Positions 20,463 through 32,200 of a stretch of 64,000 bases of DNA are shown piece after piece. Source of the DNA: Aspidapion aeneum (lineage: Eukaryota > Arthropoda > Insecta > Coleoptera > Brentidae). The notes below the pieces were generated by a model. The model saw only the letters and a program-made list of their open reading frames with translations. It searched no databases and was not told where the DNA came from. Location: contig OY755044.1 in the NCBI GenBank assembly GCA_963576565.1, forward strand, positions 52,587,347 to 52,651,346, read 5' to 3'. How positions within the stretch are numbered: position 1 is the first letter of the stretch; each line of letters starts with the position of its first letter. Position numbers and translations under genes: made by a program.

Positions 20463-22831
20463 GACCCCGCTGAATCCGAATATCCCTGTTGCCAACTCGA
20501 AATATTGACAGGGGCTGAGATATGCAAGATGGCGCCCAAAATGGCGGCGGAATTTTAAATTGCCGCTGGAAAGCCCAAATTGTCACAGGTGTACATTCAA
20601 AATATATATTTGTATAATAATAACATATTATTTTTTTTAAATGGCTGCAAAAACCTCAAAACACCCCCAGACCCCCTAAAATCTGAAAGTTTGAGGTTTT
20701 TTCAAATTTTCTTAACTAATCATCTAAGAGAAAAATGTATAATATACTTTATTGTAGACAATAAAATTCCCTTTTCAACATGGTATAACTTAATAAAGTT
20801 AGACTAATAACAAGCTCTCCAGCGGCGTCCGTTAATTGAAGTAATTAAAAAAAGTTGAAAAAATACCTATGTTTTTCCAAGATTTATTTAATTTTTTTAA
20901 AAACTAATATCTACAGAAAACCACGTATTACATTTTGGTATACTCAATAAAATTTCCTTCAAAATGACGTATAACATAATTAAATCGGTTTTATAAATAA
21001 AACTTCAGGGGTATCCGTAAATTAAATTAATTTTGAAAAAACAGAAAATAATCCATTTTTGTGACACGTTTTATCTAATTTTCTCAAAAACTAAGCTTAA
21101 CATAAAAAAACTTGTTCTATACTTTTTTGTAGACAGGGAAATTCCCTTTTTAAAAATGTGAAACCCGGTGGGGTTTGAGTTACAGCAAACTCTCCAGCGA
21201 CGTCCGTCAATGGGGGTGATTTCAACAAATCATTAAAAAAAACATGTTTTTCATACGTTTTATTCAATTTTCTTAAAAACCAAGCTCATTATCAAAAAAT
21301 GTGTTCTATACTTCGTCATAGCCAATAAAATTTCCTTTCAAACGATGTATAACAAAGTGGAAGTTTATTTATATTTACCGCTCCAGTGGTGTTCTTAATT
21401 TAAATAAATTATTTAAGATCAATCCAAACTAATCAATTTTGTGTCTTATTAGCTTTTCGGTGGATAATAAAGAGCGGTGGATAATAAAGAGCGGCGGATA
21501 AAAGGTCGAAATTATAAAAGGTCGAAAAAATAAGGCCGAAAGTACAAAAGGTCGAAAATACAAAAGGTCGAAAGTACAAAAGGTCGAAAGTACAAAAGAT
21601 CAAAAAACAAAAGGTCGAAAGTTCAAAAGGTCAAAAGTACAAAAGGTCGAAAGTACAAAAGATCGAAAGTACGGCTGCGGGTCCACAGCGACTGGACAGG
21701 TCAATTAGACTTGATACGGTGAATTTGTATTTTTAATATTTTGTTTTGTCGATTTTTTTTCGACCTTTTGTACTTTCGACCTTTTATGGCTTCGGCGACA
21801 AAATGTGACCCATAGTATAGAAACCTCTTCAGTAAATTGCAAAAATTACCAAAAAATATTATTTTTGTTACGGGTTTCATTCAATTACCCTCAAAATCTC
21901 AATTTCAAGGTTGACAGGTGGGTTGTTGATCCCAATGAGTACCTAATTATAATTAGGCCCCTCCCTCAAACCGTTGCATAAGATTCACTCCTTTATTTTT
22001 AGTTCCATATGCTTAAAAAAATAACCAAAAACACCTGTGTCAAAGTTACTGCTGTTACTTTCTGCACAAAAATATTGCTTAAGGGAGGCCATGGCCCCTA
22101 TGCCCCCTCTTCTTATAACCACTGGTGCTTTTTTGCTTTAAAGAACTTATTTAGATAAATCAAAATATCTAATCTAATCAAAAATAGTTTATTTTAATTT
22201 AGAAACAATTTATTTTAGTAGGTATAAATTACGAACCTTTTTAAAGTATTTATCATAACATTAACCTCACTTTGTAATACATCCTTTAAAAAGAAATTGT
22301 CTTATCCTCAATAAAGAATAAAGGCACATTTTTTCTGAAAATCTCTGTTAGAAAAGATATTTAAAAATGCAAGAGAAACTGATTATTTCAGTTATTTTTG
22401 AAAATAAGTTTATATTAGTACGCCCCTGAAGCCTTAAATATAGCAACAACCCGACATTTTAATAAAGTTTTTAAAAGAAAATGTTATGTTCTACAATAAA
22501 GTATACCACATATTTTTTTCCTAAAAAGTGTAGTTTTTGAGAAAATTTTGAAAAACCTATAATAAACATGTTTTTTTTCTAAATAATCCCAATTTACGTA
22601 CGCCACTGAAGAGCTACTTGCTTTTCCTAACCTTATTGACCAATACATCGTTGGAAAGGGAATTTTATTCTCCACAAAAAACTGTTCTTTGCAATTTTTG
22701 ATAAAAAGGTTAGTTTTCGAGAAAATTGCATAAAACTGAAAAAAAAACAGGTTTTTGGGGGTTTGGGGGGATTTTCTCCGTCCCTGTCGATTTTTCGAAG
22801 TGGCAACAGAGATACTCGGATTCAGCGGGGT
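20463..22831. mobile_element. Foldback-like element with tandem-repeat arms
   Basis: The outer arms pair: GACCCCGCTGAATCCGAATA (20463) against TACTCGGATTCAGCGGGGTC (ends 22831), continuing through CTGTTGCCAACTCGAAA against TTTCGAAGTGGCAACAG. Inside the left arm, degenerate units recur about every 188 bp, marked by CTCCAGCGGCGTCC-like words at 20817, 21003, 21192 and 21381. The right arm has the same type of unit inverted (GTACGCC-CTGAAG at 22418 and 22597). This architecture resembles Drosophila FB elements. No transposase was seen. Confidence 0.6.
21516..21672 (+). repeat. Tandem AAAGGTCGAAAGTAC repeat
   Basis: About ten degenerate copies of a ~15-bp unit are present. Inverted copies (TTCGACCTTTTGTACTTTCG) occur at about 21758-21783. 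The pair may be the subterminal part of a small element nested in the foldback-like element. Confidence 0.75.
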
Positions 22832-23110
22832 CCAATTCATACAAGGGCGGTTCTGGAGCCAAATGCTGGGGGGGTAATAGTCAAGCGGTGACTGTAAAAT
22901 AGGGCACAGGAAAGCACCATTTTTTTTATAATTCTGTAATCTTATGCTACTTCAACTGATTAATAGATTTGTTAAAATTTATGTACCAAAGAGGTTTTTT
23001 ATTGAAGAACATTAGTGGTTTTGTGAAAGAAAATCAATTTCAAAATTAAAAATCAAAAAAAGTATCAACAATTGAGAACTTTATTTTGAACCGAACCGAA
23101 CCGGACCGAA

Positions 23111-23167
23111 CCGAAACGTCGTGTTTTAAAATAAATAAAGACAATGGAAATCCGAAATTTTATTTCT
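23111..23167 (+). repeat. PLE 3'-end remnant
   Basis: CCGAAACGTCGTGTTTTAAA and the following ATAAATAAAGACAATGGAA run match 12396-12453 at the end of the PLE, nearly base for base. It is preceded by five or so CCGAA/CCGGA pentamers (about 23088-23112). No coding part of a PLE is next to it. Confidence 0.7.
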
Positions 23168-23540
23168 ACACAATCACTGTCTACGAGTTTCAAACAAGTA
23201 GAAATTAATCTAATTGGTGCTGAAACTGCGACGAAACGAAATTTGTTCATATGAAAATGAAATAAATAAAATTTTTAACTATTCATGTTAGAGTCATATA
23301 AATAATAAATCAGCTGTTAGTTTTTAATTTAGGTAGATACTAGCAACTCTGGTAGATAGAATGACAAAATATTAGTTGCCATAGAAACTCAAAATTATTA
23401 AGTCAATCAAAACTGTCTATAGTTTGCTGGTGTCTTGTGTTGAAGAAAAAATTGGCATTGTTGTGAGTCAAAAAATAAATTTTAAATTTATTCAATTTTT
23501 AAACCTAATTCGATGTGGAATTTTATTACCGAATACCACG

Positions 23541-23903
23541 TGTTAGCTCCGGCTAAATTTCGCGGTTGTTTATATATATTTTTAAAACCACACAATTGTA
23601 TGAAGGACAAAGCGCATTTCGCGTATTTGAACATGCGCACCAACAACCAGTGAGATCCTTGTCGACCGCCTCGAGAAAATGGCGTGTTAATTTCGTTCTC
23701 CAACTATTTCAAATATCTACACCTGAAAGTGCTCGATTTTTGTGCCTTTGATTCTGATTACCGTTGTGTGACGCCAATATTTTACCTATGGACGTTTGAT
23801 TATTTCGTAATTTCATATCAATATATTTATGTTTGCTCGCGCTTTCATTAACTAAATATTTACAGTCCATTGCAGTTATCGTTTTTCTTACCGCGGGCTA
23901 ACA
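23541..23903 (+). repeat. BEL/Pao 5' LTR (363 bp)
   Basis: It starts TGTTAGCTCCGGCTAAATTT and ends GCGGGCTAACA, preceded by the target duplication CCACG. Compared with the 3' LTR it lacks about 109 bp after GATTTTTGTG. The primer site that should follow could not be matched to a tRNA by eye. Confidence 0.9.
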
Positions 23904-24296
23904 TAAGTGTTCCTTGCGAGCCGAATTATTTTAAAATAAATCCATACGACGGTATTAATAATTATTTTCAGGCCGAAAACAAGGCGGCCTTGAATTTTTT
24001 CGCATCGTATTTGCAACCAGAGAAAGTCGTCGGTATCGGTAGCGGCGCGCACGTGTCTATCGCGTGGTCAATTCAGTTAACAAAGCGAAGGAACCACAAA
24101 ACAAAACAAACAAAAACATTTCTCATTTATGTGTTAGGGTGTTTCATATCATTTCGATATTTAAAACAATTTTCATCAATTGCGATAAATTATTTTATGC
24201 ATATTTTCGACAGTTCGTCATTTTTCTATTTCAGAAGCATTAATTTAGCGTTAATTCTATATTTACCGACAATTTCGTCATTTCAAAGGTAAAATC

Positions 24297-25127
24297 ATGT
24301 CTGTCAAAAAAGCCGCGCAAAAACGCAAGGGTTTTTTATCTGCGATCACCGAGTGTTATGTGTTGTCACAGACCGCGGAAAAGGATGAAAAAGCGAGAAA
24401 CGAGTTTCAAGTGAGGTATTCCGATTTGGATGAAACCTTCGATAAATGCATGCTGGCACATAATGACGTCATTATGTTGATAGACGACTCGGACGACGAG
24501 GAGTTTAAAACACAGGATGCGATCCTTTCAGAAGCTCGTAAATATTTTTATGCGTGTAAGGGGGTTTACTCTCAAATATTTCCGGTTGAGGCCCCAACCC
24601 TTTCGGGATCATATGTTCGACAAAACGAATCTGAAACTCCAAAACTCAAAGAGTTAGGTATTCCCATATTCCGAGGTGATAAAAAATTATGGCCAAGCTT
24701 TTTCGATCTTTTTAATAACATTATAGATCAAAATCAAAGTCTAAGTAACGTACGAAAACTTCAATATTTATTTTCATATCTCGAGGATGAGCCTTTAAAA
24801 TTGATATCAGGGATTAGCTTATCTGATCAAAATTATAAAATTGCTTATGACAAATTAGTCAATAGATATCAAAACAAGCGAGATCTCGCAAATGATGCTT
24901 TAAGCCCAATTATGATCTCCACCTTAAAAAATGAGTCAGCTAAAGAATTGCGTAATTTAATTGACACCTTTTCTCAATCCCTAGAAATTTTAAAATCACT
25001 TAGCTTTGACGTTGACAGTTGGGACTTTATTATTTTTTTCATTTTGTTAGAAAAATTGGATATTCCGACGCGTTCAAATTTCGAAATGAGTCACGCCAAT
25101 ACTAATACCGAAATTCCCACTTTTTAG
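24297..25127 (+). pseudogene. BEL/Pao Gag
   Basis: The frame begins MSVKKAAQKRKGFLSAITEC and includes IPIFRGDKKLWPSFFDLFNN and YLFSYLEDEPLKLISGISL, the DUF1759 pattern of BEL/Pao Gag (F-x-G-D...W-x-x-F-x-x-x-F). The protein would form the retrotransposon capsid. It ends at a TAG (25125-25127) that interrupts a frame continuing into the zinc knuckles and protease, so in the active parent this was one polyprotein. The first ATG after the LTR in this frame is used as the start. Confidence 0.85.
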
Positions 25128-25802
25128 TCACTTTTTCAATTTCTAAAAAAAAGATGTAAAGTTTTGGAATCACTTCCTCAATCAACAGCACCCAAAAAGG
25201 TGCCTATCTATCAAAAATCAAATTCTATGCAAAATCAGTCTGGGCAAACATTTCTTGATCTCTCACCTATCGATCGCCTATCTTTCGTCAAGCAGAAAAA
25301 ATTATGTCTAGCGTGTTTTCATCCCTTGCATGGTGTAGATACGTGCAAATCAAAATATTCATGCAGGACTTGCAATAGTAAAAGGCACCACACTTTAACT
25401 CATATCTTAGAAACTAATCAAGAGTCTGGAAGCCAAGATACTAGTCCTGTCATTCACACACCACCTGTCAATAATCTTCATGTGTCATTAAATGCCTCAG
25501 GACCTTCAGGTACCTTTCTTTTATGCACCGCCATAATAGATGTTATGGACGGTTGCGGAAATTTTCAACCTGTAAGGGCACTGCTTGATTCTGGATCACA
25601 GACAGGATTCATCAGTATTCAGCGTCTTAATCTTCCTAGGCGAAGTTACACCACTGAAATATTCGGATTAAATCAGATGTCTTCTTTTACTTCCAAAGGG
25701 CTCGTTCAATGTCACATTAAGCCACAAGGACAAGTCACTCCTTTACTTAATTTCGAAGCAATTGTTGTTCCACAACTATGTTCCAGCCTACATTCTCTTT
25801 GA
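25128..25802 (+). pseudogene. BEL/Pao zinc knuckles and protease
   Basis: In the same frame as Gag after the TAG: CLACFHPLHGVDTC, then CRTCNSKRHHTLTH (two Cys/His knuckles, about 25308-25400), and RALLDSGSQTGFIS (about 25576-25617), with D-S-G as the aspartic protease active site (usual D-[ST]-G). The protease would cut the polyprotein. The frame is lost by two shifts near 25790 and 25835; between them a third frame encodes SLNDNQWKHLE, a normal BEL linker. A TGA (25800-25802) closes the shifted frame. Confidence 0.85.
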
Positions 25803-25812
25803 ACGATAATCA

Positions 25813-27709
25813 GTGGAAACACTTGGAAACCTTAAACTAGCCGACCCATCTTATTTCAAATCTAGACCTGTGGACCTGGTTATTGGTTGCGAGCTATTCG
25901 CACAGATATTCAAGGAGGGCAGGGTTCTTGGACAGATAGGGCAGCCTTCAGCCCTTGAAACTATCTTTGGCTGGGTCGTCATGGGAAAGGTTGACGAAGT
26001 AGGTAGTCTTACGGAACGAACCAGTTGTTTTTTAACGAGTCATTCACCTCCTTTAGAGGTCATTCTCCCTAGGTTTTGGGAAATCGAACATTTGCCTAAA
26101 AAACAAATCTTATCAAAGGAAGAAAAACAGGCAGAATCAATTTTTACTGCTAGTGTAGTACGACAACCGAGCGGTAGATTCATGGTAGATCTTCCGTTTA
26201 AAGATAAAATAAACCCTGACCTAGGAAATACTTATCCGCAAGCTTATCGTAGATTTTTACTTCTAGAAAATAGATTAATCAAAAATCCTGATCTGTACAC
26301 TGCCTATTCAAGTTTCATGCAAGACTATATCGATTCTAGTCATATGAGTTTAGTTTTATCTAGTCAACCAAAGGTCGACGTATCGTGTTTTTTAGCACAT
26401 CATTGCGTACTAAAGCCGGAAAGCTTAAGTACAAAATTAAGGGTAGTCTGGGATTGTTCGGCAGTCACCCCAAAAAATATTAGTCTAAATGACACATTGT
26501 TATCTGGACCGAAACTTCAAAAGGATATTGCTTCTTTACTCCTTACGTTTCGTCTTAATCCTATTGCCTACATTGCTGACATCAAACAGATGTTCCGTCA
26601 AGTCCTTATCAATCTTTATCACCGTCAAAGGATATTGTGGAGGTTTTCTCCACAGGACCCACTTTCAGTGTGGGAACTTTCTACTGTCACTTTTGGCATG
26701 ACATGCTCACCTTTTCTAGCCATACGTACCTTAAATGAGCTGGCAGAGAGAGAAAAGGAACGTTTTCCTATGGCTAGTACTGTTCTAAAAACGTCAATCT
26801 ATATCGACGATATCTTGGGAACTAGCCCTTCGCTTTCTGAAGCTATCTCCCTTCAAACAGAACTCAATGATTTGTTGAAGTCGGGAGGATTTGAACTTAA
26901 AAAATGGGCAAGCAATTGTCCTGAGTTATTGGCAACATTGCCAGAGTCCGATCGTCAAATGCCTCTCTCTTTCGACAAGGAGGAACCCCACCTTATCAAA
27001 GTTTTAGGACTTCAATGGCATCCAAAAAACGACATTTTTTCTTATCAATGCCGAATGAAAGACCCATCCAAACGTTCTATTTTATCTATCATAGAGACAA
27101 TCTTCGATCCCTTAGGTTTTCTTTGTCCCTTGTTGCTACAAGCAAAATTTATTTTGCAACAGTTGTGGATATCGAAAATAGGCTGGGACGAAGAACCAGA
27201 TTCTTCTATCATCGACTCTTGGAACAAACTTCGTTCTGAATTCCCGCTTCTTTCCAATTTTCAATTACCCCGACAAATCAAACTGTCAAAAACCAATACC
27301 TCTCAAATCATCGGCTTCTGTGACGCTTCAATTCGAGGCTACGCAGGCGTCGTATATTTTCGTGTAGAAGAGGAAAACAATATATCTGTTTCTCTCATAT
27401 CTGCAAAATCTAGGGTCGCGCCTATAAAGTCACAAACTTTGGCTAGGCTAGAACTCCTAGGCGCATTTCTTTTAAGCGAATTAATTGACTTCGTTTTATC
27501 TAGCTATGAAGGAAAAATAACTTTTACAAATATCGTTACTGCACTGGCTTTCATCCCCTCCTAATCGCTGGCAAACCTTTGTTGGAAATCGAGTCAGTAG
27601 AATCCAAGAAATCATTCCCTCAAACTCGTGACGCTACATTCCTTCTGCTTTGAATGCAGCCGATATTGCGTCACGAGGGGCCACCCCTTCACAGCTCATG
27701 TAACATGAC
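25813..27709 (+). pseudogene. BEL/Pao reverse transcriptase and RNase H
   Basis: After LKLADPSYFKSRPVDLVIGC come the RT motifs VVWDCSAV, AYIADIKQMFRQV (first Asp), FGMTCSPFLAI and SIYIDDIL (catalytic YIDD, about 26800). RNase H follows: IIGFCDASIRGYAGVVYF (about 27308-27360) and LARLELLGA. The frame breaks about 27520-27543, where the usual YLWTDS strand is garbled. It recovers in another frame with SSPPNRWQTFVGNRVS, is hit by TGA (27629-27631), continues ALNAADIASRGATPSQ and is hit by TAA (27701-27703). The enzyme would copy element RNA into DNA in particles. Confidence 0.88.
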
Positions 27710-28977
27710 ATGTGGTGGAACGCACCGTCGTTTTTGTGGTCTCCCGAAAACGAATGGCCCGATTTTCATAAATCAAAAATGCCGATTGATTTCGGAGATA
27801 TTAATCTGGAGGAAAAGCCAAAAGTCTGTTGCAATGCGATAATTGATGTCAACTTCTTAGATCAGCTTCTTATCAAATATTCATCTATATCAAAAATTCA
27901 ACGTATCATTTGTTATGTCCTTCGAATAGTTAACCTTTTTCAAAACCATTCCTATCAAAAACCCATTAAGCCGCCGGACCAAAAAGTTATTTTTGAGAAT
28001 ATTGTTTTTCCTACCACCGGTGAGATGCAAAGTGCGTTACACCTTCTTATCAAACGCGTTCAAGTTTCTTGTTTTTCTGAGCTTTTTTCCGCGTTATCTA
28101 TGGATAAACCAATACCGAAACCTTTGCGAAAACTTTCACCTTTTCTTGATGAGAATAATATCATTAGAGTCGGTGGCAGATTACAAAAATCTGACCTTTT
28201 GTCTTATTCTGCAAAACACCCCGTCTTACTTTCGAGTGACCATCGTTTAACTAATCTTCTTATCGAGTCCGCTCATCGACAATATCTTCATCCTGGGTTT
28301 AAAACATTACATAATCTGCTTTTACAGCAATTTTGGATATTATCTGCCAGACGGGCAATTCAAAGAACCATATCCAAGTGCTTGCAATGTTTTAGAATCA
28401 ACCCTAAGCCCTATAGACCGCCCATAATGAGTTCACTTCCCGCTCATCGAATCAATCAACTTAAACCTTTTTCGAGTGTAGCTATCGACTTTTGTGGACC
28501 TTTCTTTGTGATTCCTCATCGTTACCGTGGTTGTAAAGCTTTCAAATCGTATGTCTGTGTGCATTGCATGCATTTGGAATTAACCATGGAACTGTCCACC
28601 GAAGGGTTCGTAGGTGCATTCCATCGATTCATTTCCAGACGCGGAAGCGTGACGCAATGCTGGTCAGATCAAGGCAGTAATTTTATAGGGTTTCGTAACT
28701 AATTACTGGATTACGCAAGAAGTGCTGCCACCAGACTTTCTATTCGTTGGCATCTGGGACCTCCTCTCAGTCCACATTTCAATGGCCTGGCAGAAGCTGG
28801 CGTCAAAAGTTTTAAAATTCACTTTGTACGAGTTGTCGGCGACCAGAAGTTGTCTATCATGGAGATGTCCACCCTTACCTGTCGCATAGAAGCCGTACTT
28901 AATAGTCGCCCTTTATCTCCTGCCTCTTCAGACCCACACGATCTTCAACCTCTTACCCCTGGGCATTTTTTGACACT
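27710..28977 (+). pseudogene. BEL/Pao integrase
   Basis: The frame starts at WWNAPSFLW, the usual BEL linker, and shows the HHCC zinc-binding region (AHRQYLHPGFKTLHNLL ... ISKCLQCF, about 28270-28392). The DDE core follows: VAIDFCGPFF (first Asp, about 28480), CWSDQGSNFIG (second Asp, about 28660) and HFNGLAEAGVKSFK (Glu, about 28780-28815). TAA at 28700-28702 splits the last two. The frame then shifts near 28975 (after PGHFL). The integrase would insert the cDNA; all catalytic acids are present despite the stop. Confidence 0.88.
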
Positions 28978-29298
28978 TTGTCCGAGGTTCCCCTAAATCG
29001 GCTCTCGAGATGGCAACTAATCCAAAAACTACATAATGATTTTTGGAAACGGTATTCTATAGAGTATTTGCATACGCTACAACAGCGACACAAGTGGGCT
29101 GATTCGTCCCCAAATATCAAATTAAATGATTTGGTTATCATAACAAGTGATCACATTCAATCGCCTTTGAAATGGCTGGTCGGTCGGGTCATCGAACTTC
29201 ATCCCGGCGGGGACAGTCAGGTGCGTGTTGCGACGGTACAAACGGTTACCGGTGTTTCTAAGCGGCCAGTTGTAAAACTGTGCCTCTTGCCAAATTAA
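28978..29298 (+). pseudogene. BEL/Pao integrase C-terminal (DUF5641-like) segment
   Basis: It reads RLSRWQLIQKLHNDFWKRYS, then LVIITSDHIQSPLKWLVGRV, ELHPGGDSQVRVATVQT and KRPVVKLCLLPN, the standard end of BEL/Pao polyproteins. It is one frameshift away from the integrase core. The stop TAA at 29296-29298 is the natural end, about 230 bp before the 3' LTR. Confidence 0.85.
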
Positions 29299-29526
29299 AA
29301 GTAATTTTAATTTTTCTACCTTTTACCGGGTATTACAATAGGTTTTTCGTTATTTTTTTTTGAATTTTTGTTTGTTTGTTTTGCCTTTTTCGGAATTTCG
29401 TTATCTCAAAATAAACTTACGATACTTATCTGTTTTCATTCATTTATATTTATCGGTCGATTCTTTTTCTTATATCTATATCTGTCCGGTTGAGATTCTA
29501 AAATTGTGTGTTTTGGAGGGCAGTTA

Positions 29527-29998
29527 TTTTAGCTCCCGCTAAATTTCGCGGTTGTTTATATATATTTTTAAAACCACACAATTGTATGAAGGACAAAGCG
29601 CATTTCGCGTATTTGGACATGCGCACCAACAACCAGTGAGATCCTTGTCGACCGCCTCGAGAAAATGGTGTGTTAATTTCGTTCTCCAACTATTTCAAAT
29701 ATCTACACCTGAAAGTGCTCGATTTTTGTGTACTGAAGCATAGAACTAGAAACTTCAGCCCTTCAGCTACGTGGTGACATCATTAGATCCAATCAGGGGC
29801 CCCTTAGAAGCGGAGAATTTGGCTGCAAACTGGTGAGTGCCTTTGATTCTGATTACCGTTGTGTGACGCCAATATTTTACCTATGGACGTTTGATTATTT
29901 CGTAATTTCATATCAATATATTTATGTTTGCTCGCGCTTTCATTAATTAAATATTTACAGTCCATTGCAGTTATCGTTTTTCTTACCTCGGGCTGACA
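29527..29998 (+). repeat. BEL/Pao 3' LTR (472 bp, with ~109-bp extra segment)
   Basis: It aligns to 23541-23903 with seven substitutions (first bases TTTT instead of TGTT, ending GCTGACA). The extra segment (about 29731-29838) has GTG at both edges, so it is either a later insertion here or a microhomology deletion in the 5' LTR. It is followed by the CCACG duplication. A short purine-rich tract (TTGGAGGG, 29514-29521) precedes it. Confidence 0.88.
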
Positions 29999-30003
29999 CC
30001 ACG

Positions 30004-31349
30004 CGATGTGAAATTAAATCCATAATTTTTTTCTCGCTAGACAACTTTTGTCTTTACACTTTTTTTCTCTACCTCTTAAAATAAGCGCAGTAGACCTTGA
30101 AATATACGGAAACAGTATGTACCTGTCTATCAGCTGTATGTTGAGATATAAACAGCAAGTGTTAAGATTAACATTAGATAAACCTAAATTTTAAATTTAA
30201 ATATCTCTAAAAATGTAAATGAGTTGGCTTCTCTAATTTTAATAGTGTCAAAACAGTTACTGCATATCCGACTGCCAGAAGTCAGGTGTTGGATAAACAT
30301 TTCAGTCAGTTGGTGATCAAAGTAAATACAAATTAAAATCTTCGTTTCTTAACAACTAACATGTGATAGATAAATCTTTGAAAATCAGGTACTGAGAGGT
30401 ATAAACGGACCTTGATAGATCTAGTTGCCAACAAAAATATTGCTTCAAAATGGAATTTAATATAAAAATTTAATATTTTTCAAATATTTTTTTAACCCTT
30501 TGTGTCCTACTGGTTGCTTCATGAAACCTCCGATCTAATAATTTGTTATTAGTGATCGAACATATAACTGAACATTTTCGATGACCGAGTCCTATTGGTT
30601 ATAATGGCGTTGCCACTGCATACCATCTAGCAAAAACTATACTGGCCATAGGGAAGCCTGCTTAGAAAGAGAAAAAGTAATTTTGCAGCTGTTAAAATAA
30701 GAATATAAGATAATTTTGCTCTTTCATCCCCTTCCCATTCTTGCTCCGAATGAATTTCATTGAATTGTTCCACAGATATTTAAAAAATATATACAATTTA
30801 GATCTCTCGTTTTGTTTTCCCGCCAACTCTGAAATACAGTTTCTCCTCCGGTGATCTCCCTCTTCTTTTAACTTTTAGTTAACGCGACGCAAACGCGGAT
30901 TTGAGGGAGGTAATGTGGTAATTACCCCCCTCCTCACTTTTTGCTAACAAATAAAGGGAAAACAGGAGGATTACCCCCCTAGAAAAAAAATTATATTGCA
31001 AATAATTTTTTCCGTGACTATTACCCCCCTCTAGATTTTGACCCCGATCCGCGCTTGACGGGACGCCGGTATTTGCAGCCATTAAGGTAAATCCTAAAAC
31101 TTGTTTGATATGTAAATCCTTATGTTTCTATATTTTTTTTCTCTGTGCTTGATCTTTGGGGCCACCTGTTAGAAATTTTTGATTTTAGGTTTAGCTTCCA
31201 TATAACAATAAGCAGTAAGGGGCAAGAACTGACCGGTGTCCATATGGTACATCTAGGCGCATAAGAGTGTGGTAAATGATAAGATAAATTGTTTTTTAAT
31301 ATATATCATAGTGCAGAGCATCTTTTAGTGATTTTTTGGAGTATTATAG
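30004..31349. other. Unassigned DNA
   Basis: No gene could be supported. 30890-31080 is rich in TTACCCCCCT words (three to four copies) and shares the GGTAATTACCCCC type word with 47.6 and 48.65 kb, pointing to a degenerate repeat. Confidence 0.4.
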
Positions 31350-32200
31350 GGTTTGTTTTACACCTAATCAAAATAAAAAAAAAACTGGTATCAAACCCGG
31401 TACTTAAATCTGCCGAGTAGGCCAAAAAAAAACCGGAAAAAATGTTATTTTTTTATAACTTTTGAACTAAGTTACCAATTTTAATGGAACAAACAAAATT
31501 TTGCATGAATTTGAATATGCTTTTGAACAGAAATATTTTTTGTCCGCCAATATAAAGTCGAAGATGGCGGACAGAATCATTATTGCCCCTTCAAAAAGGC
31601 TGGTGTATTCTTGTATTCCTGATGTCCTTTATTTATTTTTTTTTTAATTTTTAGAACAGCTCCTTTTTCGCCACCCTCAGCCAGTTACCAATCTTTAAAA
31701 TCGGTTTACTTGTTACCAAAATCCTACCTTTTGTTTCACCTGTATTGATCAAAATAAAAAAAACTGCTATTAAACCCGGTACTTAAACTTATATATACTA
31801 TACATTTTAATAGAATAGAACTTTGCTAGAAATTAATTATGCTTTAAAGTAAAAGTATTTTTTTGTCCATCATTATAAAAGCTAAGATAGCGGGGAGAAT
31901 CAAGCTTGCCTCTTCAAAGTTGCTTTTTATGTTTTTCAGATATTTTTTTTTAATTACTAAAAAGCTTTGTTTTTGGCACTTTAAAACGAGTTATGAATCA
32001 TTAAAATCGGTTTACTGGTTCCTGAAACAATAATTTATTTTTCATCCATTGTTTTACAGATTACATGTTTAAAAAAACTTTCAATTTTTTTTTTAAATTT
32101 GTAGAAAAACTTTGCACGCATACCGAGGTACCAACCTTTAAAATTGGCTTAGTGGTTCTACTAACATCATTTTTGTTGCGGCCATTGTTCTAATTTCTTC
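31350..32200 (+). repeat. Degenerate ~385-bp tandem repeat
   Basis: AATCAAAATAAAAAAAAAACT ... AAACCCGGTACTTAAA occurs at about 31364 and again at about 31748. The following text also repeats (TTTTTTGTCCGCCAATATAA against TTTTTTGTCCATCATTATAA; AAAATCGGTTTACT at about 31695 and 32008). A third partial unit follows at about 32120 (TTTAAAATTGGCTTAGTGG). Non-coding. Confidence 0.6.

Larger units (their letters stand above)
23541..29998 (+). mobile_element. Full-length BEL/Pao LTR retrotransposon
   Basis: Two LTRs bound a gag-pol region in BEL/Pao order: Gag (DUF1759-like), zinc knuckles, protease (DUF1758-like), reverse transcriptase, RNase H, integrase and a DUF5641-like C-terminus. A perfect 5-bp target duplication CCACG flanks it (23536-23540 and 29999-30003). 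The LTRs differ at seven of about 363 aligned bases and by one ~109-bp indel. The coding region carries eight disabling changes, so the copy is inactive but its structure is complete. Confidence 0.93.

Noticed and set aside
23088..23112. CCGAA pentamer run as a telomere-like repeat
   Set aside because: Only about five units and not the arthropod TTAGG type; it joins directly to a PLE 3' remnant.
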